From positions 1-43,494 of the forward strand of contig JAMQCK010000179.1 of NCBI GenBank assembly GCA_024196135.1: a stretch of DNA of 43,494 bases, given 5' to 3'. How positions within the stretch are numbered: position 1 is the stretch's first letter; every line of letters begins with the position of its first letter. The stretch comes from Pleurotus ostreatus/Saccharomyces cerevisiae fusant. Its lineage: Eukaryota > Opisthokonta. Below the pieces are notes generated by a model. That model worked only from the letters and a program-made list of their open reading frames with translations. It did not search any database and was not told where the DNA came from. A program made the translations under genes and the position numbers. This document shows, one piece after another, positions 31,889-41,958 of the stretch.

Positions 31889-33967
31889 TTATTTTCCGCC
31901 CTTCTTCCCTTTCTTCCTCTTCCCACCGCCTCCTGTTTTTCCATCCGGCACGGCAAGTGCATGGCCAGAGGACTCGATATGCGCGAAGAGCTTGGTCTTG
32001 CTCGGGAACGCCTCCCCGCACACATTGCAGTTGGTCTATCGGACAGGGTCAGCACGCCAGCAAGCATTAGCCCTGCAGCCCACATACCTGCGTCGCCCCG
32101 TGCTCTGCTTCCTCCGCCTTCTTCGCCTGCTTTGCGCGCCGCTTGTCACGCTTGGTCGGCGCAGCGGCGGCGGCAGCGGGAGTGTCGTCCACCTCGCCAT
32201 CAGATTGGAGGGGCGTCTCGCCCGGCACGAAGTCCAGGACGTCGCGCCGTCGCCTTTCGGTCTTGGAGAGGCGCTCGCGCTCAGGAGCCGCTGGCTTGGC
32301 CTGCTTCTTCTTTTTCCGACTAATGGAAGGCGCCGACTCTTCAACCTCTTCTTCGGTAGCTGGCGATGTGGGCGCTTCGCGCGCCTCAACGGATGGCGTG
32401 GGTGAGGGCGACCGCGGAGGTTCAGCAGCATCGTCCTGCAGGCCTGCGTCGCCGTTCTGCGCTTCAAAGGTTTCACGCGTCTCTTCCGCATCCTCCGCCC
32501 CTCCTTCCACCTCCACCCCCACCTCCTCCGCCTCCAACTCGCCCTCCTCAAAACCAAATTCCGCGTCCTCTTTCTCCATCTCCCTCCTCAGACGCTCGAC
32601 CTGCACCATATGCTTCCGCGAGCGCTCATGGCTGTCCCACGCCGCCTCGCTCCTGAAGCTCTTACCGCACGCAACGCACTCCCACTCCTCCGGGTCCTCG
32701 CCCTCCGCGAAGGCCCACTCGAGGTCGGCGTGCGTGTCGTGGTGGCTCGTCTTCTGCCATTCTTGCTCGACGTAGGCAGCTGCTGCGGCTTCGGTCGTCG
32801 AGCGAGTGGTTGACTGTCCGGCTTTGGAGGGGTTGGGGTTGGTGTTGGCAGTGGCTTGGGCTTGTTGGAAGGCTTTGTAGCGCGGGTCGCGCTTGCGCAG
32901 GAATTTGGCGAGGGACTAAAGGACGGTGAGACGGATGAAGGGGCAAGGGGGGCATAGCACGTACGCGGACAGTGTCGTTGTATTCGCGTCGACCATCGTC
33001 TCGAGCCTTCTTGTTGTCCTTCTCCATTAATCTGCATCGAGCGTCAGAGGGAGACAAATGGGAGGGAAGAAAGCCACGCACCTGCGCACTCGTCTATCGG
33101 GCGCCTCGTTCAGATTCCATTGGTCCGCCCACGCAAAGTCCTTCGCGGTGGCAAAGTTTGTCCATGCAGTGTAGAACGATCGCACGTCAGGTTCACCGCT
33201 TGACTTCGCGGTAGCCCAGGGTCTATCAGAGTATCCAAAGGAGGGATAAATGACGCCGGGCTCGAACATGGCTTCTTCTGCCGCAAGACGGTTGAAGAGC
33301 TGGTGGTAGATATTGTAGAAGCCCTGTAGCCGAAGGTTAGATGAAAGAATCGGGAGAGGGAGGACGACCCACGTCTGCGCTGTCATTGTAGCCTGTCCAT
33401 ATTATGGAGAAGAAGTGCGCCAGGTGACGCACTGTCAGCCCGCGATCCCTGGCCTTGGACGGTGGCGCGCCTCTGCGAACATCTTCGAAGACCGTCGCAT
33501 CGTCGGGTTCGGGGGCAAGCGAGGCTTTATGCGAGTCGTACCAGGCCCTTTCCTACTTCACATGGGAGGTTGGGCGGCGCCTGCGAAGTGCTGAAGGGGA
33601 ACATACCTGCTCATCGCTGAGGACCTGATCGGGCGTTAGTACGATCGCTTCAACTGGATCGGGGTCGCGCACCTCGTAGGCCTGCTGCAAAGTAGCAAAT
33701 CGCTTTGTAGCCTCTTCGATCCTGAGTCCGTCAGCATGCAATTTACATCCTCTGGAGCTGAACTCACTTGTCGGGGTTCTTGTCGGGATGATGGATAAGC
33801 GCGAGCTTTCGAAACGATCTCTGCTTGCCGTCAGACTCGCCTAGCACCCCTGCTCCGATACGCACCCTGATCTCGTCCTGCGTCGCATTCTCATCGACCT
33901 CTAGAAGTTGGTAGTAGTCGACGGCGTCGGGGTCGCCACCTTGACTTTTACTTCCTTGCGCACCCAT
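31889..33967 (-). CDS. Jjj1-type J-domain/C2H2 zinc-finger protein (DNAJC21 homologue)
   Basis: A cytosolic Hsp70 co-chaperone. In yeast, Jjj1 works with Rei1 and Ssa to release Arx1 from pre-60S ribosomes. Exons in gene order: 33866-33967, 33768-33820, 33673-33721, 33607-33624, 33373-33552, 33082-33323, 32965-33031, 32088-32915 and 31889-32035; 561 residues. The J domain has HPD at residues 45-47. The family block after it includes LAHFFSIIWTGYNDS and GFYNIYHQLFNRLAAEE. Zinc finger 1 is ECVACGKSFRSEAAWDSH plus a His six residues on (Cys at about 317 and 320). Zinc finger 2, NCNVCGEAFPSKTKLFAHI, lies near the C-terminus. Between them is an acidic and Lys-rich region. Exon 33607-33624 encodes only VLSDEQ. 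The start codon is 113 bp from that of U1-70K on the other strand. Confidence 0.94.
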
Positions 33968-34080
33968 GGTGTAAAGACAAGAATAAGCGTGGGAAAACAC
34001 TATCAACCGCGACTTGCTCACAACTTCGACGACGCTGACGCCGACGCCGAGCGCCACGACGCCGACGACACCAACAAGCC
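33968..34080. promoter_or_regulatory. Compact bidirectional promoter, Jjj1-like and U1-70K genes
   Basis: Only 113 bp separate the two start codons, so both transcripts must start within or across this segment. No TATA box is visible, which fits constitutive housekeeping expression. The dinucleotide pattern GACGACGCYGACGCCGA at about 34026-34054 is notable but may only reflect base composition. Confidence 0.65.
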
Positions 34081-35432
34081 ATGCCTGGCACCCATCTCCT
34101 CCCCCCGAACCTTCTCAAACTCTTTGCGCCGCGCCCGCCGCTTCCCTACCAGCGCCCGCTCGACCGCGACATTGACCGCGTCCGGCCGAAAAATGTCCAC
34201 GGCGTCGGCGAGATCCTCCAGCGCCTGAGGGTCGAGGAGGCCTCCAAGCCGCACGACGAAAACATGGAGGAGGGCGAGGAGCCCAACTTTACGCTCGCCG
34301 AGGAGGTCAAGCGCCAGATACGGAGAGAGGAGCGCAAGAAGAAGAAGACGGAGGACTTTCAGCGCGCAAAGGACACCTGTGCGTGCGCGATATCATAAGT
34401 CTGGCTCTCATACTAACTTAGCCCATAGACAAGCCCGCCGACGACCCGGAGGCAGTTGGCGACCCGTACAAGACGCTCTTCATCTCGCGACTAGTACGTT
34501 CCGCATTTCCTTTGCCACATTAATTCGCTAATCCCCTCTTCACAGCACAAAAACGCGACCGAAAGCGACTTGAGACGCGAATTCGAGAGCTACGGCATGA
34601 TCGAGCGTGTCAGGATAGTGCGCGACAAACAGGGTAGGAGTCGAGGTTACGCGTTCATTGTGTACGAGCGTGAACGCGATATGAAAAGTGCGTCTTCCAC
34701 TTCCCTTTCCCACTACGCCTGCTAACGACCCCCTCAGCCGCTTACAAGGAGTCGGACGGGCTTGTCATTCTGGGCAAGCGGATCCTTGTTGACGTTGAGC
34801 GTGGCCGGACAGTACGCGGGTGGAAACCTAGGCGTCTAGGCGGTGGTCTCGGAGGACGGCCCAAGAAAGTCGAAGCCGCGCCACCACCCTTCGCTGGCCC
34901 TCCCAGTCGCGGAGGCTTCCGTGGTGGCTTCGGCGGCGGCGGTGGTGGGTTCAGGGGTGGAGGGGGCGGCTTCCGCGGTCGTGGAGGTGGTGGAGGATTT
35001 AGGGGTGGAGGTGGTGGTGGCTTCCGAGGTGGGCACGATGACGGCCCACGCCCAATGGACAGTGGATATGGCGGTCGCGGTGGCCGTGGTGGCTTCAGGG
35101 GTCGCGATGACGGTGGCTTCCGGTACGTCGCCCAATCTTCGAAGTATCGAGCTCGTGCTCACGGACATAGTGGCGGTCGCGGTGGGGGCATTGGCTACGG
35201 CGGCGGAGGTGGGTTCGGTGGTCCTCCTCCTGATGGCTTCGGCGGTCCTCCAGGTGGCCCTCCGGGCAGCTTTGGCGGGCCTCCAGGCGGCGGTTACGGC
35301 GGAGGCGGTGGGTATGGACCACCCAACGGTGGCGGCTACGGCCCGCCTGGTGGTGGGTTCGGCGGAGGCGGGTTCAAGCGCGAGGCGTCTGGTGGGTATG
35401 ATGACAGGGACGCTAAACGCCCTAGGTATTAG
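34081..35432 (+). CDS. U1 snRNP 70 kDa protein
   Basis: Binds stem-loop 1 of U1 snRNA and helps define 5' splice sites. Exons 34081-34378, 34429-34493, 34546-34687, 34738-35122 and 35171-35432; 383 residues. The N-terminus has the family tail [20 protein letters not shown], followed by a basic helix ([20 protein letters not shown]). The RRM lies at about 114-190 with RNP2 LFISRL and RNP1 RGYAFIVY, then the diagnostic [20 protein letters not shown]. The C-terminal 180 residues are RGG/FRGG and PPGG repeats instead of the RS domain of the animal protein. The last intron (35123-35170) is 48 nt, in frame and without a stop, so retention would simply add 16 residues. It has a good GTACGT donor and ACATAG acceptor. 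Confidence 0.95.
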
Positions 35433-36243
35433 GCCTACGCGTGTCGGGCGCAGGTCGGATACTCTCACCCTGCAGCCGCGAGGTCGCTGGTGTCGGCTTC
35501 CCCGTCATCACCGGCGCGCCTTGATCCCTTTTTGGCGCTCTTTCGTGGCCGCATGAAGTTATTTTATGGTGGTATGTCGCTGTCGAACGCTGTGTTTTGC
35601 TATAGGTATAGTGCCCCTTGACCTTGCTGCCGAGGTAATACTTCTTTTCGTTTCTTCTCCTGACGGCAGCGCTTGGGGTTTACGCTCGATTACCGGGGTG
35701 TCTTTCACTCGAATACAATGTATAAAGAGTAAGTATAGCGTAAGTATTCGCGGAGCTCGCCACTCTAGCAGACGAACTCGGCGTGGATCAAGGCTTGGAT
35801 GGAGCAAAGTCACTTGTTGCTCGCAATCGAGGCTAAGGCCCAGAGTCAAGTAAGTATACTCCTCCGGCAGAACAAGGAACGTTGTGGTCGGGCGTCGTTG
35901 CGCATGCTATGCGGAGGAGGCATGGTTCATACGTGCGTCGCCCTTGTCTTGTTGATGTGCGAGACGATGAGCTACGCCCAGGTGTTCCGAGAACGCGCGG
36001 CCATGTTCACCACACCTGGTCCGCCTATATGACACTCTTCGACCATTTCGCTGGATCAGGATTGTTTCACCCACAGCATGCGTATACTTTGGTCCCTGCC
36101 TCGCACTGGAAGACCTGATCGCTGCATCGCAAGTTGGAGCAAAGACGGCTGTTCATACAATTCTTGCGCGATTATTCATATCGGAAGGCTCAGCTCATAC
36201 TAGTATACCACCCCTGTCGTAGATACACCAATACACAAAGTCA
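35433..36243. other. Intergenic, tail-to-tail
   Basis: 3' flanks of U1-70K and of the DUF6533 gene. Short forward frames at 35799-36120, including one with a hydrophobic start (VHTCVALVLLMCETMSYAQ), lack a conserved C-terminus or splice pattern and are not called. Confidence 0.5.
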
Positions 36244-38214
36244 TCAATGGACTATTTGTTTAGCATCGAGAATGCGGAAGCGGGGCATCGATTGTGTACC
36301 ACCGAAGTTGTCCGACATCGAGAGGGGCATGCGCGTCTGCAAGCCGACTTCCTTGAGGTTGAGGAAGATCTTGGAAGACTGAAGAGGGTTGGTCAGCGAG
36401 CGTCTTGAGCCTATGGAGCGACTGGACTCACCGTTACCCCGTACGTCGCCACCAACCAGCTGAACAGGGGAAAGTGATCAGCGCTTTCCACGAAGCAGGC
36501 AACAGGGGCACTCACGGGCTTCCAACTTGCACGTATGGCGAATGTAGAAGATTCAAAAGGAGGTTCATAAGCACGCAGGTGAAGGCTCTGTTCGTGGTCC
36601 AGGTCAGGTCGCATCGCGCAAGAAACATGGCGATTCGGCTCACAGGAGGAAGTACATGGACGCGTCTCGCACGCAAGTGTACAGCGCCGGCGCTGCTTGC
36701 GGGTTCCGCGCGAGCGCCAACAGAGGGTATCGACCGCGGGTGATCATGATTTCGCGTAGGTAGCTCGAGGTCTAACAACATTGACTCACTGAACGCTCAA
36801 AGTATGAGACAGGCCACGCACCTTGAGCACGACGAGGGCGAAGTAAACGCCTATTTAGAGGAAGTGAAGGCGCCCGATATAGACGTTGAAGGAGAGAGAA
36901 CGTACAGACGACAATCATGCTTGTGCACCTTTGACGGTGGGATGAGCTTCAGCTTTCAGCTGGAATGAAGGGAAGGACGCGCACCACATCGCAATGTTCA
37001 CATCAGACATATTCTTCGCATCCGCCGTGCAGTCTAGGACTTCGGACGAGCCCAGCAGAGCTTCCGAGCCGCCAGTAAGGGTGATGCAGGTGGTGACGAT
37101 GCCGACCTGTGCGTTTGCATGAGCTTTGCGATCACACGAGAAAGAAAGGCCAGGTACGCACCACTGCTTCCGCTACATAGTCGTTGCGTCAGGAAGATAC
37201 GAAGGGGAGGAGGGTCCGGGCGATGCACCTACGAAGAGAGCGACAGTAAAAGACATCACTGCAGCCCTGATGAGATCGCGCATAATTTGGAGACGCAATC
37301 GAGTCACCCACATCTTCTGCTCCATCCGTAAAGCGCGTTTATCCGGAGAAGGACGAGCGCTTCACCAACGGTGATGGACAAGATCTGGGTGCTAAAAAAT
37401 GATGTCAACGAAGGACGCGGTCTGCGAGCTGTGCACTAACATCGCCATGTACCATCGGTAGGATATATTTCTAAGTAAAAGGTGAGAAGGATGGACGGAA
37501 TCTAAGCGTGAGCGCAACAGACCTCTGTACGAGATTTATTAGTTCCCTTCTACAGTCCAGGGAAGAGAACTGACCTTCGCGTCCGCTAAACAGTGCTAGA
37601 AGTTCGGAATTAGTGCGTGATTTTGTTAGACCCTAACCTCAGGTGGCACGCGTACCGATAGCAATTGGTCAGAAACCTCTTCGAGGTTGATCAGCTGGAA
37701 GTCGATCTTATACACTGGATTAATGGTTAGCTGCGTTCCCTTCGACGTTTATTCCCATCAGCTCACAGGAATGGTGGAAATAAAAACTGGAGGGCGTCAG
37801 TAACCCGGGAGTTGGTCTGTCATGAACGCACATCATCGCCCCGATGGTGTGGTATCTGATGAAGACGTAGAGCAGCTTGGGCAGATTACGCCCTTCTCTG
37901 TCAAATGAACCGTCAGTAGGGGCAACGCAAAGTGACCGTGATATTGATAACTTACTGCCACACAGCCCTGACCTGGCGAAAGGTAAGCGTTCAGTAAGCT
38001 CGGAAGCGAATGCTTTACCTCTCGGTCAAGGCTTATGAGCCAGTCCCATATCACCCATACCATGCACGCGGCTAGCGAGGACAATCAGAGATGCGTGGTC
38101 CAGTCATATAATGAACTCACTCGCTGTTCCCCGAAAGGCATCTACCGGTAGCACGCCCTCTCCTGGTCGCGGCATATGCGGCACCGACGACAGAGGGACC
38201 GTGCCATCCCCCAT
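36244..38214 (-). CDS. DUF6533-type seven-transmembrane protein, about 17 exons
   Basis: An orphan 7-TM membrane protein of the DUF6533 family, which is abundant in mushrooms and has no proven ligand or role. Exons in gene order: 38121-38214, 38019-38071, 37956-37972, 37897-37832, 37786-37767, 37714-37656, 37585-37575, 37470-37441, 37391-37308, 37266-37229, 37172-37162, 37106-36929, 36850-36822, 36771-36644, 36587-36516, 36459-36432 and 36378-36244; 350 residues. The signature IWDWLISLDREVRAVWQ lies near the N-terminus. Further family blocks are LLYVFIRYHTIG, ILSITVGEALVLLRINALYG, VVGIVTTCITLTGG, GVYFALVVLK and LYTCVRDASMYFLL. A conserved LNLKEVGLQTRMPLS is near the end. Two exons are 11 nt long. 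The one at 37575 is the least certain junction, chosen because it alone restores frame. The rest joins cleanly. Confidence 0.82.
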
Positions 38215-39213
38215 GTCCGCAGAGGCGAAGAGCGGGTGAACTTCGAAGAGGAAGAGGCCTCCCGCACATGGGCTTACTTGCCTATATAGCCCACTGTCGC
38301 CGGGGCCATATGTGCTGGCGCGCCACTCGGTCGCTGGTTCTTCGTCGCATAGGCGCAGTCAATGGGGATTTACAGCCTGCCAATCGCGGGGCGGTGCCTG
38401 CCGGAGAAGACGACTGGAGAAAGAACGGTCGTCGCGTACTCTCACAGAGAGATTCCCAACCGAATGAGAAGGGAGGCCGGTCAATCGGGTTCAAGCGCAT
38501 GGCGAAGGGGGAACGATTCTTCAGAACTTCATCGATAGACGTGAGTAGGTTCCCATTGGGTCCCTAGCCATGCATTTGAGAGGATGAAGCCATGGAAAGG
38601 GCAGGCGAAGTCCGGTGATTGAGCGAGGTATGCTGGAAAGGAAGCACGAAAGGGCGTATCTTCGGGCTGCCGAAGGCAACCACATGACAAGTGCGGTCCG
38701 CCTTTGGAGGGGGTGAATACGACGTATAGAGCGCTTTCAGCAGCTAGATTTCATGCAGAGACGTATACCCATCATGAACGTCGAAGACAAGTTTAGAAAC
38801 GTGACCCGCATCGGCGAATGCCGAACTTTTGGTTGGGACAAATCGACCCAAATCAAACTCAACCGTCCCAACGTCACAGCGAAGCCAGTTTGGAACGGCT
38901 GCCTCCGGGAGACTACGTTCATCATGACGGCGCCCAGGAATGCACGCTCCTTTCATCGAATTTGTTGCGCCGTGGCGTTCGGATAAAACAGGTCCTTTGA
39001 CATGGATAAACCTATCTGAGGCTGGAAGCTCACAGGACGTGGAAGATACATTGACAACCACGCGCCTCTTGCTCCAAGATCCTCCTTTCATCTCCCTTAC
39101 GTTCTGGATAACGGCCCCCTGCTCCGTCACGAGTGAAGATCTGTCAACTCTTATAAAGATTATTGATACACTGCTGTCCTGCTCGTCCTTGCCCCTCTCC
39201 CTTGCCTTACACC
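38215..39213. other. Head-to-head region between the 7-TM gene and secreted peptide B
   Basis: 1.0 kb holding the promoters of two divergent genes. TATAAA at 39152 serves peptide B. Open frames here (for example 128 codons at 38744-39130, minus) contain no recognisable domain and overlap frames on the other strand. I see no repeats. Confidence 0.5.
39152..39157 (+). promoter_or_regulatory. TATA box of secreted peptide B
   Basis: TATAAA, 57 nt before the ATG at 39214, followed by a C/T-rich leader (GTCCTTGCCCCTCTCCC). Confidence 0.6.
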
Positions 39214-39490
39214 ATGCAGTACTTCGTCGTCCTCATCGTTGTCTCCTTGGCCTTAGGCAGACTCTTTGTGGCTGCGGCGCCTGCCGTCGCACTGGGGGCC
39301 AGCCTATCAAGCACCGCTGGTGAGCTCACCCGCCCTGCCAGACAACTGACCATATTTCCGATACGCTGTTCCGCTAGCGTCTAACTCCTTGACGGCCAGG
39401 CAGGACGAGTGCACGAAGCCCGAGAATGAACGTGCGAAGGGGCCATCAGGAGACAACGGTGACGGGGGACACCTTCAGGCGTGTTTTTAG
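39214..39490 (+). CDS. Small secreted two-cysteine peptide, paralogue B
   Basis: Best preserved member of the three-gene family. Exons 39214-39319 and 39378-39490 (TAG) give 72 residues. The signal peptide is MQYFVVLIVVSLALGRLFVA, running into AAAPAVALG; it matches paralogue A almost residue for residue (MQxF..L, LGxLFVAAAPxVA). After the phase-1 intron (39320-39377, 58 nt), ASNSLTARQDEC aligns with ASDVLVARQSTC of A. A charged, Gly-rich spacer of 23 residues leads to GGHLQACF-stop; HLQACF is identical in A. The conservation is strongest at the secretion signal and at the extreme C-terminus, which points to a small processed peptide with one disulfide. It lies head-to-head with the DUF6533 7-TM gene. 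Role unknown. Confidence 0.75.
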
Positions 39491-40075
39491 AGGTAAGTCC
39501 GTTTGTCGTTGAGCCGCATTGTCCGTTAATGGAACTTGAAGCGGATTGCTGTCGATGCGTTAGGGATGCTTTCCGGCTGATACGCGTCGGTACACTAGCT
39601 CAATGTCCCAGTTTTATGGTTCGTACGAGCGCAGATATCCAATTTCTTGCTCATAAAAGTTACGGGTCCGATGCGCCTTGCCGGCGAGCTTTAGCTCATT
39701 ACGCCGCAGTGATGACAGAGGGACGACCCAAAGTCCAATAGGCAGGTGAGATCGAGCTTGATAGGCGCCCATCATCGTTCCAGCCATCGACAAGATCCTT
39801 CGACGGAAGATTGCGTACAATGGCGTTCGACCCCGTGGCCTGGCATTGTACGTGTTCGCAATGGACCCCGCAGACAACAGGCAAACCCGCTGCCAGAGTG
39901 GCGCGACTGACTGACTCCACCTGCTCGGCTCGCTGGCATGGACCCTTCTCGTCGACGATTCGAGCGTGCCTAATTCGCGTGCACGTACTCTACGAAGGGC
40001 TATAAAGCCACGACTTCGTCACTGCTTCTCTCGAGACCCTCGCCGTCGCCCTTGCTTCTCTTCACGCCAAGCAGC
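39491..40075. other. Intergenic between secreted peptides B and C
   Basis: Begins with GTAAGT-like sequence just after the stop of B, then no supported gene. The right end holds the TATA box and leader of C. Confidence 0.5.
40001..40006 (+). promoter_or_regulatory. TATA box of secreted peptide C
   Basis: TATAAA, 70 nt before the ATG at 40076, again followed by a C/T-rich leader with CACTGCT and CGTCGCCCTTGC stretches similar to those upstream of B. Confidence 0.6.
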
Positions 40076-40277
40076 ATGCGCCTGTACGTCTTCGTCATGC
40101 TCGCATTGGGCACCCTCTGTGTTACTGCTGCACCTACATATACGGGCGTCGATGACGATCCTGGTAAGCCCTTCACGCCAACCGCGCACACCCTCCGCTC
40201 TAACTACGATTCCAGACAACCCATGCATTCCAGGGAAGCACCCTGACGCCGTGCATCATCTGGAGGACTGCTTTTGA
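40076..40277 (+). CDS. Small secreted two-cysteine peptide, paralogue C (short form)
   Basis: Exons 40076-40163 and 40216-40277 (TGA) give only 49 residues. The signal peptide is MRLYVFVMLALGTLCVTAAP, similar in pattern to A and B (M-x-L/Y-F/V, LGxL, AAP). The mature part is TYTGVDDDPDNPCIPGKHPD and then AVHHLEDCF-stop. The phase-1 intron (40164-40215, 52 nt) sits between the acidic linker and the first Cys region, as in its relatives. The C-terminus follows H-L-x-x-C-F. The ARQ motif before the first Cys in A and B is missing, and the spacing between the two mature Cys is 14 rather than 20-23. It is therefore the most diverged member, or a separately evolved one. The predicted mature product is about 30 residues. 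Confidence 0.68.
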
Positions 40278-40710
40278 GAGGGTAGGTCAAGGCCGTTAAA
40301 ACCACTCGCGTATTGTAAGTGTATTATGTGGACCTTTACGCCGCGGGTCCCTGATGAGTTTTGCAGTTGGCCTGCGAACCGCCCACCTCTCAGGACAGCA
40401 CGAATTTCAGCCGTTCATCTTGTGTCTATGGGGGGATTACGGACCCATACTTTACCTTGTACACCACTTCTTGTCTGTTCTTCGCTTGAAGTCACCGCAG
40501 GCTTCATACGCACTATTGTCTTGTGGAGGTAACCTTTCGCGGCTTTATGTTGTTCTTCTGATTGTCTATTCATTCCCCTCGCATCATTCACCCTCGCAGA
40601 CATTGGTACAGATAGCAAAGTGATTTTTCATACGATAGCGATGATGCGACAGCAATATGAATACGAGGAATGTAGTACAAATACAATGAACCAAATGTCC
40701 GATGCCGTGT
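40278..40710. other. Tail-to-tail intergenic region
   Basis: 3' flanks of peptide C and of the Saf4/CCDC130-like gene. Two overlapping forward frames (40326-40623) have no domain. No gene, repeat or RNA is supported. Confidence 0.5.
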
Positions 40711-41808
40711 CTACTTGCGACCTAGCGAATGACGGGCCGTATTCCGCAAAATCGTACTGCGTAACTGATCCAAGCCGGCCCCCTTCTTCTTGGACGACAA
40801 CGGCGGCGCCGATATCGATATCGACGTGGACCCCTGGCCCAGCTTCCGCCTTTTCGCCCTCTCCGCCTCCCTCTCCTCCAGCTCGCGCTTCCCCCTCAAC
40901 CACGCCTCCCTCGCCTCCTTCGCCGAGCTCTCATCCTCCCGCGCCACAGCCAGGTCGAGCTCCACAGGCAGCCCATACCGATCCTTGATCTCCTCGTCCG
41001 CGGCGCGCTTCTTCTGCTCGACCTTCTTCTCCTCGCGGAAGTGCTTGCGCACCTTGCGCGAGAGCGCGTAGGGGTCGGCGTTTAAGCGCTCGGACGCCTC
41101 CTCGAGTTCTTCGAGGCGGGGCTGTTGGACCTTAGTAGAGTAGTTCTGGGCGTCGGTGGTTTTCTCGAGCGCGGCGAGAGGGTCCGAGGGTCCGGCTTTG
41201 CCTTCGGTGTCTGCGTATATGTGAGCACATACACGAGTTGAGAAGCCAACTATGATCCTCTTACCATGTATCGCATAACCACCATTCTCTTCTGGGTCCC
41301 ATTCCTCGTCCTTCTGGCGTGCGCCTGAAAGTGTTGAGATGAGTCAGCGCACAAATGTGGCACGCAAGGCGACTTACCCTCCGTCACTACATATCTCGTA
41401 TTCTTCGGGTCGGTTTGTATAGTGAACCAGCCGTCGCAGAGGTGACACTTGCACCGGAAAGCGAAAATGGGCGTGGAGTAATAATTGCCGATTTTCTTCT
41501 TCTCGGCGTTGTAGCGGACGCCCATGCCAATGTGATTGTTGCATGTTCCACTGAGCAAGGTGTTGGGATGATATGAAGTGGTAATATAGGAAAATACATA
41601 CCACCAAATATTAAAGGGCAATTCAAACCGTGTGATGAGGATACCCTGGTCGAGCTTGCGCGCTCTGTCACCAAGGGCATGCTTCCCTACGAAGCACGTC
41701 AACGTCTGCAGAAAAAGGTAAAATAACGAGCATACCTCTATAAGCGTTCAAGCTCTTATGCTTCTCGCCATCATAGTCCGGCGGGTAGTACTTGTTAAAT
41801 CCCTGCAT
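40711..41808 (-). CDS. Saf4/CCDC130 (YJU2B)-type splicing factor
   Basis: A nuclear pre-mRNA splicing factor of the Yju2/CCDC94/CCDC130 superfamily. Exons in gene order: 41736-41808, 41602-41686, 41378-41550, 41265-41324 and 40711-41210 (TAG); 296 residues. The N-terminus MQGFNKYYPPDYDGEKHKSL and LGDRARKLDQGILITRFELP match the CCDC130/Saf4 branch rather than Yju2/Cwf16. The zinc site is built from CGTC and CKCHLC, around NNHIGMGVRYNAEKKKIGNY. TIQTDPKNTRYVVTEGA closes the conserved domain. The C-terminus is charged and coiled-coil-prone, with REEKKVEQKKRAADEE and RKLGQGS, and a basic end. All four introns have standard signals. The start codon lies 150 bp from that of the TPR/CCCH gene on the other strand. 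Confidence 0.94.
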
Positions 41809-41958
41809 GGTGTTCGAAAGCAAGCAACGCTCGGCACTTGCCGGGCCAGAGTTTGGAATTGCCGCCGTGCCGCGCGATCACCTGATCTTACCCAGACTCA
41901 ATTTATCCCATCGCGTGTCTTCGTCGTTTCCTGCCTTTGTACTTTTACTCCCACCACC
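41809..41958. promoter_or_regulatory. Compact bidirectional promoter, splicing factor and TPR/CCCH genes
   Basis: 150 bp between divergent start codons, with no TATA box. The right side ends in C/T-rich sequence and CCACCACCATGG, a strong start context. Confidence 0.6.

Noticed and set aside
34836..35556. Long frames on both strands over the U1-70K tail (210 and 237 codons)
   Set aside because: They are shadows of the GGC/GGT/CGT-rich RGG repeats; the RRM-linked frame is the real one.
36244..38214. 7-TM gene as a Ste3-type pheromone receptor
   Set aside because: The signature WDWLISLDREV and the C-terminal blocks match DUF6533; Ste3 motifs are absent.
38744..39130. 128-codon minus-strand frame between the 7-TM gene and peptide B
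   Set aside because: No domain, no signal peptide, no splice support, and competing frames on the other strand.
31236..40277. Secreted peptides as lipopeptide mating pheromone precursors
   Set aside because: Fungal lipopeptide pheromones end in a CaaX box and lack a signal peptide; these have a signal peptide and end C-F.
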